Source: Apostichopus japonicus | Lineage: Eukaryota; Echinodermata; Holothuroidea; Aspidochirotida; Stichopodidae | DNA: 64,000 bases | Reading direction: 5' to 3' | NCBI RefSeq assembly: GCF_037975245.1 | Contig: NC_092565.1 | Span: forward strand, 18,455,999 to 18,519,998 | Part shown: positions 28,700-53,410 of the stretch, one piece after another | Numbering within the stretch: position 1 is the stretch's first letter | Layout of the letters: every line of letters starts with the position of its first letter | Notes under the pieces: model-generated | Told to the model about the DNA's origin: nothing | What the model saw: the letters and a program-made list of their open reading frames with translations, nothing else | Database searches by the model: none | Translations under genes and position numbers: made by a program

Positions 28700-29043
28700 C
28701 AGGGCGGGATTAAGATAGTGCGGGGTCTGTAGCAATCAGCTAAGACGCCTTCCATTCTCGTCTTCATCTTTTGTGCAGCGGCTATGACTTCACCAGTTTC
28801 AAATATTTATGCGTCATATATGTATCACAGAGATGCCACACTCCTATTTTAATGTGTTAAATAATAACCCAAATGAAAGGTAATAATAAGCTAACACTGC
28901 TAACCTTAAACACCCAGTAGTTCATAAAAGTTGCCATGGCAGTATAGCACTATAGTAACAGAGCAAGTATATAGGACCATTGAAAATGCGGGGCCCGTAG
29001 CATAGGCCTATGCTACTTTAGCTATTAGGTTAATCCTGCGCTG
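28700..29043. mobile_element. Degenerate hAT-like miniature element
   Basis: The left end CAGGGCGGGATTAA and the inverted right end CAGCGCAGGATTAA match at 12 of 14 positions. Flanks ACAGAAAT and GCAGTAAT match at 6 of 8, a plausible old 8-bp target duplication. GCGGGGTCTGTAGC near the left is mirrored by GCGGGGCCCGTAGC near the right. No transposase. Confidence 0.55.
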
Positions 29044-29051
29044 GCAGTAAT

Positions 29052-30379
29052 AGCACAATAGAAATCGAAAGCCTTTACCAGCGGTTGTTAGTCTCAGCAA
29101 AAACAACAACGCCGCCTTTCTCTGTATGATATTGAACGTATATAGCTCAGATAGCCTATATAGCTTACTTTACTTTAACCTTTGACATTTAACCTAAACT
29201 CGTTTCCACCTCATTAATAATTCATGCATAACAATTATCATTTACACGTAAATTAATATCGAACCTTTGTCAGATATTATGAATGTATTTGATAAACATT
29301 CACTATATGGTGTATATAGAGATATACCAACTTTTCGTCCATGCATGTTTGTATAGACAGATGTTTGTGAAGAAATACTACAAAAGCCCCATATGTGCAA
29401 ACATCTGGTACTAAACTTGACACACAATATCTGCAATATATACACATGGTAGAAGGCTAGGTCTTCGCATATATCTCACATATTGCGTAGTACTTTCACA
29501 CATCCGGTTTGACAGTATTGCACTAGGCTAACTTTTGCGCTCGCTACTGCGAATTTTGCGTGGTGACCAGCCTTATATACGCTTACCAAACATTTTTTAT
29601 CTAACATTCTCCGAGGGTCCTTCTCCGTTACGCTGTATAGCCGGTTAGGACGTAGTCTATAAAGTGACGTAGAATTTCTTACGTTGTTAAAATGTAATAT
29701 GAGTTTTTATATGGCTCTACATGCTCCTCAACCTGTCTAATTTCCACTAGTTCTTGAAGTGCAGTCTTGATTTAACTTTTAACTGAGATCTACATTACGT
29801 TTAGAGTGTATAATTATGTTAGTATTATAAGTGGTATCCGGAAAGTCAATCACCCGTATTCTCAATCATCATTCACTCACGCCTATAGCCTCGTAGACTG
29901 ATACTTCATGGATACTTAGTGTTGTGGTTAATATCTACCGAAACAAGTAATAAGCCGTGTCAAATTCAATAACTCAGAGTCCCCTGTTTTTTTATATACT
30001 TTTATATATAAGTTTTTTTTTTGATAGAGTTGCTTAGCACTTTCTCAGTGAAAATTAAGCGGCTGAGACTTTTAACTGTATAATTACGTTAGGAAGGGTA
30101 ATTTAGACCGGTTTAGGTAGTATGAAATTTCACAAACCTGTTAAATATTAGGAACACATATTTTGTTCATATAGTTAAATGCTTCAACGACTACCTGGCA
30201 CAGGGTGCAAGACAAATCAACCTTAATTTTTCTGTTTGCTTTTAATATAAAAACGTTTATTTTTCTATTATATTTGTCTCACTGTGACACGACTATTGGA
30301 AACGCGACAATTTGCATTCAAGATATTAAAATAATCAACTTATGCTCACTGTCGCATCGATTTTTCTGCAGTGGTCAAA
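29052..30379. other. Upstream region of the metallophosphoesterase
   Basis: AT-rich, no other exon seen. The sequence TTTTTCTGCAG just before the start codon (30361-30371) is a good splice acceptor, so an untranslated first exon may lie in this stretch. Confidence 0.45.
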
Positions 30380-30575
30380 ATGGCGCGAATCTTCGCCATA
30401 TCCGACATCCACGTAGATAATCTGAACAACATGTATTTCGTGGAAAGACTCTCTTTCAAAAAATACCAAAACGATGTTCTTCTGTTAGCCGGTGACGTCA
30501 CACACGATTTGCATAAATTGAAGTCAACCCTTTTACTACTCAAGAAGAAATTTAAGGAAGTTGTATTTGTACCCG
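30380..30575 (+). CDS. Metallophosphoesterase exon 1 (DxH and GD motifs)
   Basis: Starts MARIFAISDIHVDN and ends in VVFVP plus the first base of a Gly codon. Donor G|GTAGGT at 30575/30576, followed at once by a (TA)n tract. Confidence 0.88.
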
Positions 30576-30580
30576 GTAGG

Positions 30581-30620
<40 letters not shown>

Positions 30621-33600
30621 AATATTTGGCTATATACGGCATACATAAGGCCTATATTATAAGGCTTTTCGACACTGACCATCAATTTTTTTTAAGTCCA
30701 TTTATGAATTGAGGAATAGTTATGTCAAAGGTCACTTGAGATGTACACATATGCAGATTGGTTCTGTAACAAATACATGGCCACGGTACCGGATATGTCA
30801 AAGTCGCTATACAGATAATATATATAAATATGATAAAGTGAGAGTGATATAAACTAAATAGAAAAGCACAATATTTATTGCAGAATACGTTTCAGGTCTT
30901 ATAACTACCTTTCGTTGTGTATTTTAACGATACCAAAGGATATTTAAAAGTGACATTTAAAAACACCAAGAATCCTATTGAATTACTCGTAGCTTTTCTA
31001 GGTTTCTTCAACATCAAGTATAAAACGATTATGATATACCTGCAAAATTTGTCATTGTTTTTCCTTTTTTTGTTTGCTATGCAGTATTTCCGCAAGTGAA
31101 CTATATTTGTTTGAGCGGATGAACAATATTTCTCTTTAGATTCGTAGACCAGCAGATCTGAAGTTCGAAGGCAATGTTTGTCTATGACGTCGTAGATAAT
31201 GACTTCCTCCGGCAACACTTGGCAATTAGTTATTTGCATAATTTTTTATGATATTGCTGTACATTGAGAACTGCGGACTCTTAAAGTAGTATGACAGGCT
31301 CACAACACACACCAACACACACAAAACACACACGCACACACATACAAAACAAGTGAGCACAGGTGTGTTTCACACTCACATACACATGATGTAAAAGGGT
31401 GGCATAATTATGGTGGCATGATGGCATAATTATCTGCCGGAAAAATCAAAAACTTTATACTACTACTGGGAATCGATCGAACGTTTTATTTCTGATGAAT
31501 GGTATCATTATTATTACACAGTTTGATTTTGGGTAAAATGTTTACATTTCACCCCTCCCCGTTTCCCACCCCCCCTCCTAAGAATAAAATATATGTAATA
31601 TTTGTTGAAAACATTATTTTCCTTTAAAGGTAATCATGACATCTGGATACGTGAAGTCGACAGCTGGGAGACATCTATTGGCAAATTTCATCGTATTATA
31701 CGAATGTGTAAGAACATTAATGTCAAGACAGACCCCTTTGAAGTAACACTGCTGGATAATACAACAGTATGGATTGTTCCACTATTCTCATGGTAATTTT
31801 TACATTCTCATGGTAATTTTTACATTCTCATGGTAATTTTATCGCTATACGTCACGAATATTTAAGTGTCATGCATGAAGATGTTTGATACGTTAAAGCA
31901 TTTTTTTTTAGTTGGAGGATCGCGGGAAGGGCCTACCTTCACCCCGAATATTGAGTAATTAGCACAAATAGATAACAATAAAACAATAAGTTTACTAAAT
32001 CGGGTTTGAGGGTGTGGATACCATTATTCATCTCCCACCCCCACCCCTTTCCACCTTCATCAAAATTCTCGGTAACACCCCTCTTCACAAATACACAAAA
32101 TAAAAGGGATGTAACGAATTGACTCCTTGTGTCATTTGTATTCCTATATACCAATTACAATCCCCTCAGTGCTTTCTGTGTTAAGTGTATTATTTTGAGC
32201 TTTTAGTCGAATTAAAACCTTAATTAGTACAAACTATGTTTAATTTAATACAATACATGTCGAGTTCCGTCCTCATGCTTTCCCACACGGTTGTTGTCCC
32301 TGCCATGTGATCCCTTATTATTTTATGTAATTCTATTTAAAATGACCAATGAACAATCCATTTTGTTTTAATTGTGTTGGGTTTAATGTATTTCATAACA
32401 ATGCAGAAAAGTGTCGGTTGACATATATTTCTTGTTGTCGCATGACTGTTTAGCAAATGACAGCAGTAAGAGACTGATTTTGATAAATAACCATCAATTT
32501 CTTCTAAAGTAACAGATCAATTTAAGAATCTATACATTGATGTAGAGATTAAAACTATGTACATGCGCGCATGTACTAGGATGGATGCAGTAGTTTTGAC
32601 AAACGGCCCCAATTAAAACTGATCTGTGATTTACTATTCAATGTTTTCGACTCGGGGAAAGTCTCAAAATTATTTAACAAGTTTTAACATAAGAGATGAT
32701 TTGGAGAAATAATTTTGCGTAGTCTAAGTATTCAATGCCCTTTTTTGGTCACATATGTTGAGTTCAGAAACAGGTCTAAGCATTATTCGCCAAAAATATA
32801 AAGCCTAAGTTTCATATGGAATAGTAGGTTACTACGATAGGGTATTATACATACTCGTCATTCCGTTGTTAGTTGGTCTTAAAGTACGAACGGAAAAGGT
32901 AGGGGCTCTTAGCATTTGTGTTACTATGACAACCAAATTCAATTAGCCTAAGCTACTTTTCTTTGATATACGACGACGATAGGCTAATATTCATATACTC
33001 ACCTCACTACTACTAGGTATTCAACTCCGGAAGAGGACGCAGACGACACCCTTTACATCTTTGATCCTTCGATAAAAACTCCTAAGAGAGACCTTTCAAA
33101 CAAAATGTGGATGGATCATCATTACTGCGTATGGCCAGACGACATGACCGAAACTCCCGCCAAATATTTTGGTGATTTGAATTCTGATCGATGTGACGTA
33201 ATATACGATGCTCCCGTGGTTACCATTAGTCACATGGTCCCTCGTCGTGAGCTTATTCTCGGTAAGTTTAGAAAGATGTGTCGACCGAGGAGGTATATCA
33301 TGCATGAAAGTAAATATTTCGACGGGAAGACAAATGCAAGCATTTATCTGCTGGTATAATTACTTCAAAGTAGAACACCTTAATTTTTTTTCAGGAACTA
33401 AACGTAAATATGCGTTGAGTTCCTTAGTATATACCAGAACGATGAAAATAGGCTTTGTGTGAAGAATGGTACAAATAAGGAAAAGAGTCATGTGACCAGA
33501 TATGTTATAAACCAAGCGGGTGGGGGAGATACAAATTACTATTCCCACCCCTTCCCTCAGCCGCAGTTAGCTCCGCTGTTGAAATGTTGATATAGAATGT

Positions 33601-34273
33601 CCATTAATAAAGGAACCCACCACTCACACCACCTTCCCCCTGCTTCTCCCCTCCCCCTCCCCTCCCCTCCCCCACGTAATGGGTGGACCGGCCTCGTTAC
33701 CGGATTAAACCGGCAGGGTTCTAGCCCATCCCCATATCTCCATCCCTACAACGCGGTCTACCACTATCTTGTCTTAAGCAAATGACCAATTAAGTTGGTC
33801 TCTCATTTCAGAACGTCACTTGTAAACATATTAAATAAGATACACTACTTTTCCCTTCGTGCTGGTTTCAGTACTGTCCATGTTTTTTTTCTTTCTCAAC
33901 TTGTATTTGTCACTGTCTCTCTCTCTCTCTCTTTTTAATGAAACCATCAGCTGATTCAGATGATAATCAAAAGACATCTGAGGAAAAACGGCGACGAGGA
34001 CTCACGACTCTAATTGAAGGCCGACAAGGAGCGGCTAAAAGTTTCAACTTTACTCGCTTCGCCGGATCACAAACCATCGAAAACCAACTCAGACAGGTTG
34101 GAGCTGCGATTCATGTCTATGGCCACCAACACAGAAACCGTGACAGATGCATTGAGGGCGTCAGATATATTTCTCACTGCTTAGGGTCCACAGGTGAACA
34201 ACAGAAGGGTCTCATCACTGGAATGGACGAATGGAAAGGACCCAAACAAATACTACCCAGCCCTAGTCAGTGA
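30380..34273 (+). CDS. Calcineurin-like metallophosphoesterase, four exons, complete
   Basis: Probable metal-dependent phosphoesterase; the substrate cannot be inferred. Exons 30380-30575, 31630-31792, 33017-33261 and 33951-34273 join in frame to 308 codons plus TGA. Motifs in order: DIH at residues 9-11, GD at 38-39, GNHD at 66-69, SH at 191-192 (in VVTISHMVPRREL) and GHQH at 259-262. These are the five conserved blocks that hold the two-metal centre, all intact. No signal peptide or membrane segment is visible, so a cytosolic protein is likely. ATG 30380 (context AAAATGG) is chosen; an in-frame GTG nine bases earlier is not a plausible start and overlaps a likely acceptor. Between the PRREL motif and the GHQH block lies a charged Ser/Asp/Lys/Arg-rich insertion starting exactly at the last exon junction. 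It is not recognisable as MPPED, MPPE1, CPPED1, sphingomyelinase-like or a PP1/PP2A-type phosphatase. Its motif spacing recalls the small phosphoesterases of bacteria, plants and protists, from memory only. Confidence 0.88.
30576..31629 (+). other. Metallophosphoesterase intron 1
   Basis: GT..AG, phase 1. It holds the TA tract, a CACA-rich stretch near 31295-31345 and otherwise nothing recognised. Confidence 0.85.
30583..30614. repeat. (TA)n microsatellite next to a splice donor
   Basis: A pure TA tract begins seven bases into the phosphoesterase's first intron. Confidence 0.93.
31630..31792 (+). CDS. Metallophosphoesterase exon 2 (GNHD motif)
   Basis: The acceptor AAAG| restores the Gly of GNHD. 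The exon continues to WIVPLFS plus two bases of a Trp codon. The donor TG|GTAATT is repeated twice more downstream at 20-bp intervals; only the first preserves the frame. Confidence 0.88.
31784..31841 (+). repeat. 20-bp tandem triplication spanning a splice donor
   Basis: Units at 31784, 31804 and 31824 of the 20-base word ATTCTCATGGTAATTTTTAC (last unit incomplete). Each carries the exon end TTCTCATG and a GTAATT donor. Using the second or third donor would add 20 or 40 bases beginning with an in-frame TAA. Confidence 0.95.
31793..33016 (+). other. Metallophosphoesterase intron 2
   Basis: GT..AG, phase 2; no other gene seen. AT-rich with no recognised repeat family beyond the donor triplication. 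Confidence 0.85.
33017..33261 (+). CDS. Metallophosphoesterase exon 3 (SH...PRREL motif)
   Basis: The acceptor TACTAG| completes the Trp codon. The exon encodes YSTPEED, an acidic linker, MWMDHHYCVWP and VVTISHMVPRREL. Donor G|GTAAGT at 33261/33262. Confidence 0.88.
33262..33950 (+). other. Metallophosphoesterase intron 3
   Basis: GT..AG, phase 1. Contains a C-rich tract (about 33630-33675) and a (CT)n tract near 33917-33932 in front of the acceptor. Confidence 0.85.
33951..34273 (+). CDS. Metallophosphoesterase last exon (GHQH motif)
   Basis: Starts after ACCATCAG|. The charged insertion ADSDDNQKTSEEKRRRG is followed by TRFAGSQTIENQLRQVG, HVYGHQH, GVRYISHCLG and a short Pro/Ser tail, with TGA at 34271-34273 overlapping a TGACGTCA palindrome. 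Confidence 0.88.
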
Positions 34274-37200
34274 CGTCAGATAGGTTAGGCTATATAACGT
34301 CATGAATATAAAAGTACAATGTAATGCAATATATACCGGTATTTGATATTCTGTGATACAACCCTCGGAGATTCCATGGTTATTGAAGCAACGATGAGAT
34401 CAGTCGTGACGTAATTTGCGTAGAGATAATTTGTTTGGTGAGTGGAGGGGAAGGGGGGTTGAGGGGTTAACATGAGAGTTTGTGCCTGAAAATTGCAGAT
34501 CGAGAGTGGGTTCAACATCCTCTGATCTTCCCCACAACCTCCCGTGTCTATCGTCATTTATATTGTTCAATAGACGAATTGAACGGTCCCCAACAAACCC
34601 CTGCCTAGTCCTCGTCGGCCGACGTTTGCTAAACACTAAGCCATGGAAATAAGAGTATAATATGTTAAGATATAAGCCAGAGTTATCTTCTGTGGCGTAA
34701 TTCTTCGAGGTTTGAGCTTACGTGATCTGTGACGTCATATGGTGGTGCAAAACAATTTCTTGGGGTGGATATGTTGGTAGAAGAAACATTTAGCCGAAAG
34801 TGGAGAATATCACGAATTAGGACAATATCGTCTGACCATGTCAACAATCTCCTACAATCCTACCAATCCATGGTATCCATTTATATCATTCAATCACCAG
34901 ATACTAATAAGATCACCGTACATTATCACACAATGTACGAGGAAGCTATATAAACCCTATACAGGTCGTAGGGGAAGATACAGGCTTACCCGATACAGGA
35001 CTATACATGCCATACGTCATTGTGATTCATGAAATAAATGGCCATAGGACAAGAACCCTGTATAATTGGTCATCCGCATTATTCCCAAATATGTTAGGAA
35101 GTCAAAGTGTCTAGAAAATAAGGAATGCGGGGTTGGGGTGGGAGAAGGTGTCTGGACCTCCGACAATGTACTTTTAATAGACTCTTGGCAATGTTAGCAA
35201 TTTAAAATCTGAAGGGCGTAGTGATGAACTCCAAAGTCCATTAGTCTTGGCCTCAAATATTTTTAGCATACTAAACTCGCTTAAAACTTTGATCCCTAGA
35301 AGTTACAACTTCTGCCAATTAACAAACTTCCCAGACAACAGGGTTAAATTTAGGCAATTCAATGTCTTCTGGTGAGGGGGGGGGGGGCATTCACAGTGGC
35401 AGTAAAACGCTTCTTAAGATTTGAGCATGATGTGACCATTATTTAACTTTTTAGCATATTTGGGGCCAATACAGATGATAGTTAATGTTGCATTCTTGGT
35501 TACAAACATGGAATAATGAACACATTACCAATGTACGGTAAACATTGATCTCATAAACTATAAAGTTTGGTTATCGCTCAAATTACATTTACATAAATCC
35601 ATGCTCAATTTTCTCGCTAGCATTTAAGGCTATGGAAGATTAATTATTTAATAAGTGGAAGAAAGAAAGGTTATGATTAAGAGAGACAATAAAACCATAG
35701 TTTTGACGGATTTTTTTCCATTAAAGGTATGAGTCAACTGTCAGTAAATCTAAATTCATAAGTTTGGCATGACTCATAGGCTAAAACTGCCAAATAAACA
35801 CATGTTTTTCTTTTTGGGAATTATTTACGTAGAAAGCAATATTATTTTTAAATTATTATAAAATATTCATATTAGAGGGGACGGTTATTTTGTCATCCAT
35901 TATGTATGCATTTTAAACTGTTAATAAGAGCATGATATACTAAAATATATAGAATATATATATATATATACATATATATTGGTGAGCTAAAACATAAATG
36001 AAAGTGTGAAGCACTCACTCTCTTTCTATGTTGATGTATCTATGCCATGAGGGGTTCCAGCTAATGAACGAGGGAGGGAAGGGGGGGGGGTCATGGTACA
36101 TAACGGTTCAGTGTTCCAACCGGCGACGCTGTTGCCTTGAGACAAGCAAGCGGTGCATATATCCTCAGGGACAAACCAGTACCTTTCGCGACCAAGAGGA
36201 ATTCGGCATCTACTGCAACTCCACCTTATCGCGGGGTAGTCCAACTCGTCCCGGGAAGGGTTTAGGGGTGGCGGGGCTAATATCCCCGTGGTAACCTCTT
36301 TCTGTTCTTACCCCTAAATGAGAAAAAAAGTGAATGCCATATGCTATACTTTATGAGTCCTCTGTGGGTTTAGGGAGAGGGGGGGGGGTTGTGGCCGGCG
36401 TGGGGCGGAGGAAGGGGTGGGGAAATTTCCCTCGCAGAATGATCAAACATTATTATGCGGATAACAGATCGTTGTGTGTAAACATGTATAATGATTTCTC
36501 ATATGGCCTAATATGCAACGAGATAGCAATTAGAGAGTGCAATTAGAGAGTGCAATGAGAGAGTGCAATTAGAGAGTGCAATGGGAGTGCAAATTAACAT
36601 CCTGCATTCCAAGTTGTCAAAATATGTCAAAGAAGGAAAATCTTAGCAGAAATCTGGTACCATCATCATGTTTTCTTTATATAGTTTGGCGTCCTCTCCT
36701 TCACTGGTGAGTATACATCTTATAGTTTACTAATATAGGCCGTTGTTTTCTAACAGTTTCTGCATTAGGGCTGAAAATTGAGCTTTAACTCAGGGAGGGC
36801 GTTTAAAGAAGCATTTCTATGTAATGCCGATTAATGTACGTGATAACCCATTGAATTATTTAGAGTACCAGCTGACCCAACCAGACGCTAAGTGCATGAC
36901 TGACTGACTGATTGACTGACATACAGATTGACATACAGATAGACTGACTGAGTTGTGTTCAGTTCTTGAGGATGGTACATAATTGAATAAAACACGAACA
37001 GTCCTGAGAAAAATTCACTTTACTGAGAATTTCTTCCGCTTGGCGAAAGCTTTCAAAGAAAATATATCAAGAGCGGAAACTTTTCCTTCAGATTTAGGTC
37101 AATATGTATGAATATTTAGTCAAGATGAATACTTAGGACATTTAGCCCGGAATTAATCACACTGTATGGACTTGTAAAGATGTGTGAAATATTCCTTGAC

Positions 37201-39652
37201 TGATGGCGGCATGTGACAATTGGTTTCAGTTGGAAACTACATCACTCCATATGAGGCAGTTGGGAGTGGCGAGAAACCAAAGATTCGGTAGAGAGGGGTA
37301 CGGATGGTGGGGGGGGGGGGGGTAGATAACTAAGGGAGGCAGGATTAGGAGAGAGTGCAGTCGCAGCTGGGTAAGTTAATACCAGTCTGTGAATTTATCG
37401 TCAGGAGCATTAACTTACCATATTCTACACCACTGAATTTTACCGGGAAAATTCGCAGACTTATTATCAATTGGGGCAGCGGTTGGGCCTCCGCACTTAC
37501 TGGGAAAGTTAAGAGGTATTTTTTGGAAGCATTACTTCCGAGATCTCGGTAATAAAAACCTCATTTTATGATACCTTATGGCACATTGCAAAATAACATG
37601 CCGCATTTTGTGATAAGTAACATTTCAGACACAATAATCTAGGTTAATACATCTCATTACTATCGTCCATTATCATAATCATGGAAACCGCAACATTTAA
37701 AGGATTATGATGCGTGAACCGAGACTAATGTCCATGAAAACCGTTTCAATTTTGATGCTCTGCTCTGCTTGCTGCCACCTTCTCTTTCGTCAACCGTTAG
37801 CTCATCTATAGGGATGTTCTTTTTGTTCATATTAACTATTTATTGTCATCTCAATTCTAATTATGAAAGCGTCCGACCATCTTAAGACCCCCCCCCCCTC
37901 ACCTCCATAAACATAGGCCTACTCATATGTCTTCATTACATGTATCGATTTAACTGTTTTATTTTCCAAAGAGAAAAAAACAGACAAAACATGACACTGG
38001 TTACTTCCGTTTCAAGATTTTACGCCATGTATTTAAGAAGACCAACAATAACATTATGAAAAGTTATGCTTGTCCAGAATGCGCAACCGCTAAAAGGTTA
38101 TATAAAGTGACAAAATGAATACAATTACTATGGCAACATCGCATATAGAACAAAATGAATACTTTGCGGAAACAAAAATAATCTTAATATTGACCAAACG
38201 CTGAAAGGCACTTATGTAGGTCTACGTGTTGAAAGCAGGAGTTTGCGACGAACATGTCGACTCTTTTTACATGCTCGTAATTCTTTTAAACAGTTTTAAT
38301 GCTTAAATTTTACAAAAATTACTTCCACTGTACACGTTTATGCATGGAAACAGCGAACGTTTGAGCTTGTCATAGGATTAACACTAATGTAATCAAAGGC
38401 GTCTGGGCGATTAATATTTTTCAACAAGCGTTGTATATGGAACAGATAAATGTTCCCTCCTCATTTACAATACAAATAACTTCTTTCGGAAAGGTTCAGG
38501 GATATAAATTTTTTTTTTTTAAATCAACTTTTGCATAAAAATACAGCTTTCATCCGTGTAGCTTTGATATCAAGGTGAAACTTACATTCATTATAAACAT
38601 TTTGTGTAGAATGAAGAATGTGTAGAAGAAACAATTTTTAATAATATTTCCATTTAAATTAACAAAAACACAATAAAGACAAAGAGAAAACATTAATTAG
38701 AGAGATTGTGTTTTTACTCCTTGTTATAATAAAAAGAAGAGAGCCTCATTGAAACATAACACGACGATTGAAGAGAAGTAGGCTAACCTAATTTGAATGA
38801 ACATGTTCAATAATAAGCCATTAAAAACCCTTTCTGGATACCATACAGTAAAACTATTCAAAAAAAAGAAAAGAAAAAACGATCGTGGTAGGATATAAAT
38901 ATGCCATAGATCAATAAAAGCAAGTAATTTAGGCCGTCTCTTTGATGAATTCATTCATAAAACAGTATCATAATTCTCAACACCCACTGCATGGCTTCAA
39001 AGAAAATGGTATACATATATACATGTATATGTTACTGAATAGTAATAATAAAAAGTTTTTATAAGGATGAATAACACCTTACGGTTAATAGCACAGATCA
39101 TAAGGCCTTCTTCATTTTTTATTATTAATGTATTATTATATTTTAATGACTGGCATAAAAACTACGAAGGCAAAATTCAGGGAACTCTAAAACAGATGTT
39201 GTGTGTACACAGTTGTAAGAGGGAGACGAAAACACTGGGCACAGACATACACACAATCGTAGTTCAAAAAAGGTCGTTTGTCAAAGGCCTCGAGAGCAGT
39301 GAAACTGTTGCTTGAAGAGTGTATAAACCAATTGTCATGCTGAGTAATTTATGATTTGAGAATTCCACCAGAGCTGGGGGTGGCAGTATTGTGATTAAAA
39401 AGTGCCCTGTCGTTGAAAAAAAAAAAATGCAAAACAAAATTTGAGTAGTAGGTTGCCATGACATTGAGAAACAATAAAAGATAGGTATTTTCTGGCATCA
39501 AATGTACAGGTAATCCAATTTTGTCAGAATAGTTTTTTTGAAGGTAATGCTGTGTTTTGCTCCACAAAGATTGATCATCAACTGCTTGGGAATGTTAGAA
39601 ATATTAAGCATCGGCTAAGACAAGGAGGAAAAAGTACATAAATACAGCTTGC
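34274..39652. other. Intergenic between two converging genes
   Basis: Holds the 3' ends of the phosphoesterase (+) and PACRGL (-). AATAAA at 35033 is a possible + strand poly(A) signal; TTTATT near 39118 is a possible one for the - strand gene. G-runs occur at 35381, 36081, 36381 and 37310 and a C-run at 37890. No further gene recognised. Confidence 0.55.
36528..36592 (+). repeat. Short tandem repeat, about 15-bp unit
   Basis: About four copies of GAGAGTGCAATTA/GAGAGTGCAATGA in tandem. Confidence 0.85.
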
Positions 39653-52661
<13,009 letters not shown>

Positions 52662-52939
52662 TTGAGCAAAGAATCCAACTAGAATGGTTCTCTGTGACAG
52701 GAAAGAAGTTAAAAATTATGTATTTGATGTGAGGTTAACATGTACAGTAGAAACAAACAATTACACTCCAATGAACAATGACAGAGATGGGTTATTTACT
52801 CCTGCCAGCATATGGTCACCATTTGTTAATGTATCACAGGGGCTTTCAGTGTGCCAGCTAAAAGGATTTTCTAGTGACAAACTTTGCAAATTTTATACAT
52901 ACTTGAGATAAATATTTCCACAATATGAATTGAAAGTTA

Positions 52940-53410
52940 CTCCATCTCAATATCTTGTGACTAACTCGAGATATGATTGATTGAATGTCAACTATTGAGA
53001 CTGGCTAAACCTTCAACTTCTCACATAAGTTGGATCACAGGAGGTAAGGGGTCTGTGATAATGCTCTTCGAAAGTTCTACTTAGGCTATTATAAATCTTC
53101 TATTTGATTCGTCCTTGAAACCTGATACATTTGGAATGTTTGCTTAGCTCATTACTAAGAAGTTCATCAAAATGTATTTAAGTTGCAGAAATATGATTTT
53201 CCTCTGTGGACAAATGATTGAAAAATGATCAAGAAAGATCAAAATTTTCAGCTGAGATGAAATCATTCGTTCTACTGTTGCCAGATGCATTTATAAAATA
53301 TTTAAAAAATTGAATAATTCATATCTTCACCATATGAAATGCTATGAGGATGTATTCTACACCTAAACTTTCAGTAATTTTGCTTAAGTAATCATCTTCT
53401 GCCACTAGAA
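52940..53410 (+). repeat. Dispersed repeat F, copy 4
   Basis: CTCCATCTCAATATCTTGTG, TGGCTAAACCTTC, GGATCACAGGAGG, TCCTTGAAACCTGATACATT, TTTTCCTCTGTGGACAAATG and GTTGCCAGATGCATTTATAA, in the same order as copies 1-3. Confidence 0.75.

Noticed and set aside
30371..30379. Alternative start of the phosphoesterase at 30371
   Set aside because: The codon is GTG; the first real ATG is at 30380 and the preceding bases form a splice acceptor.
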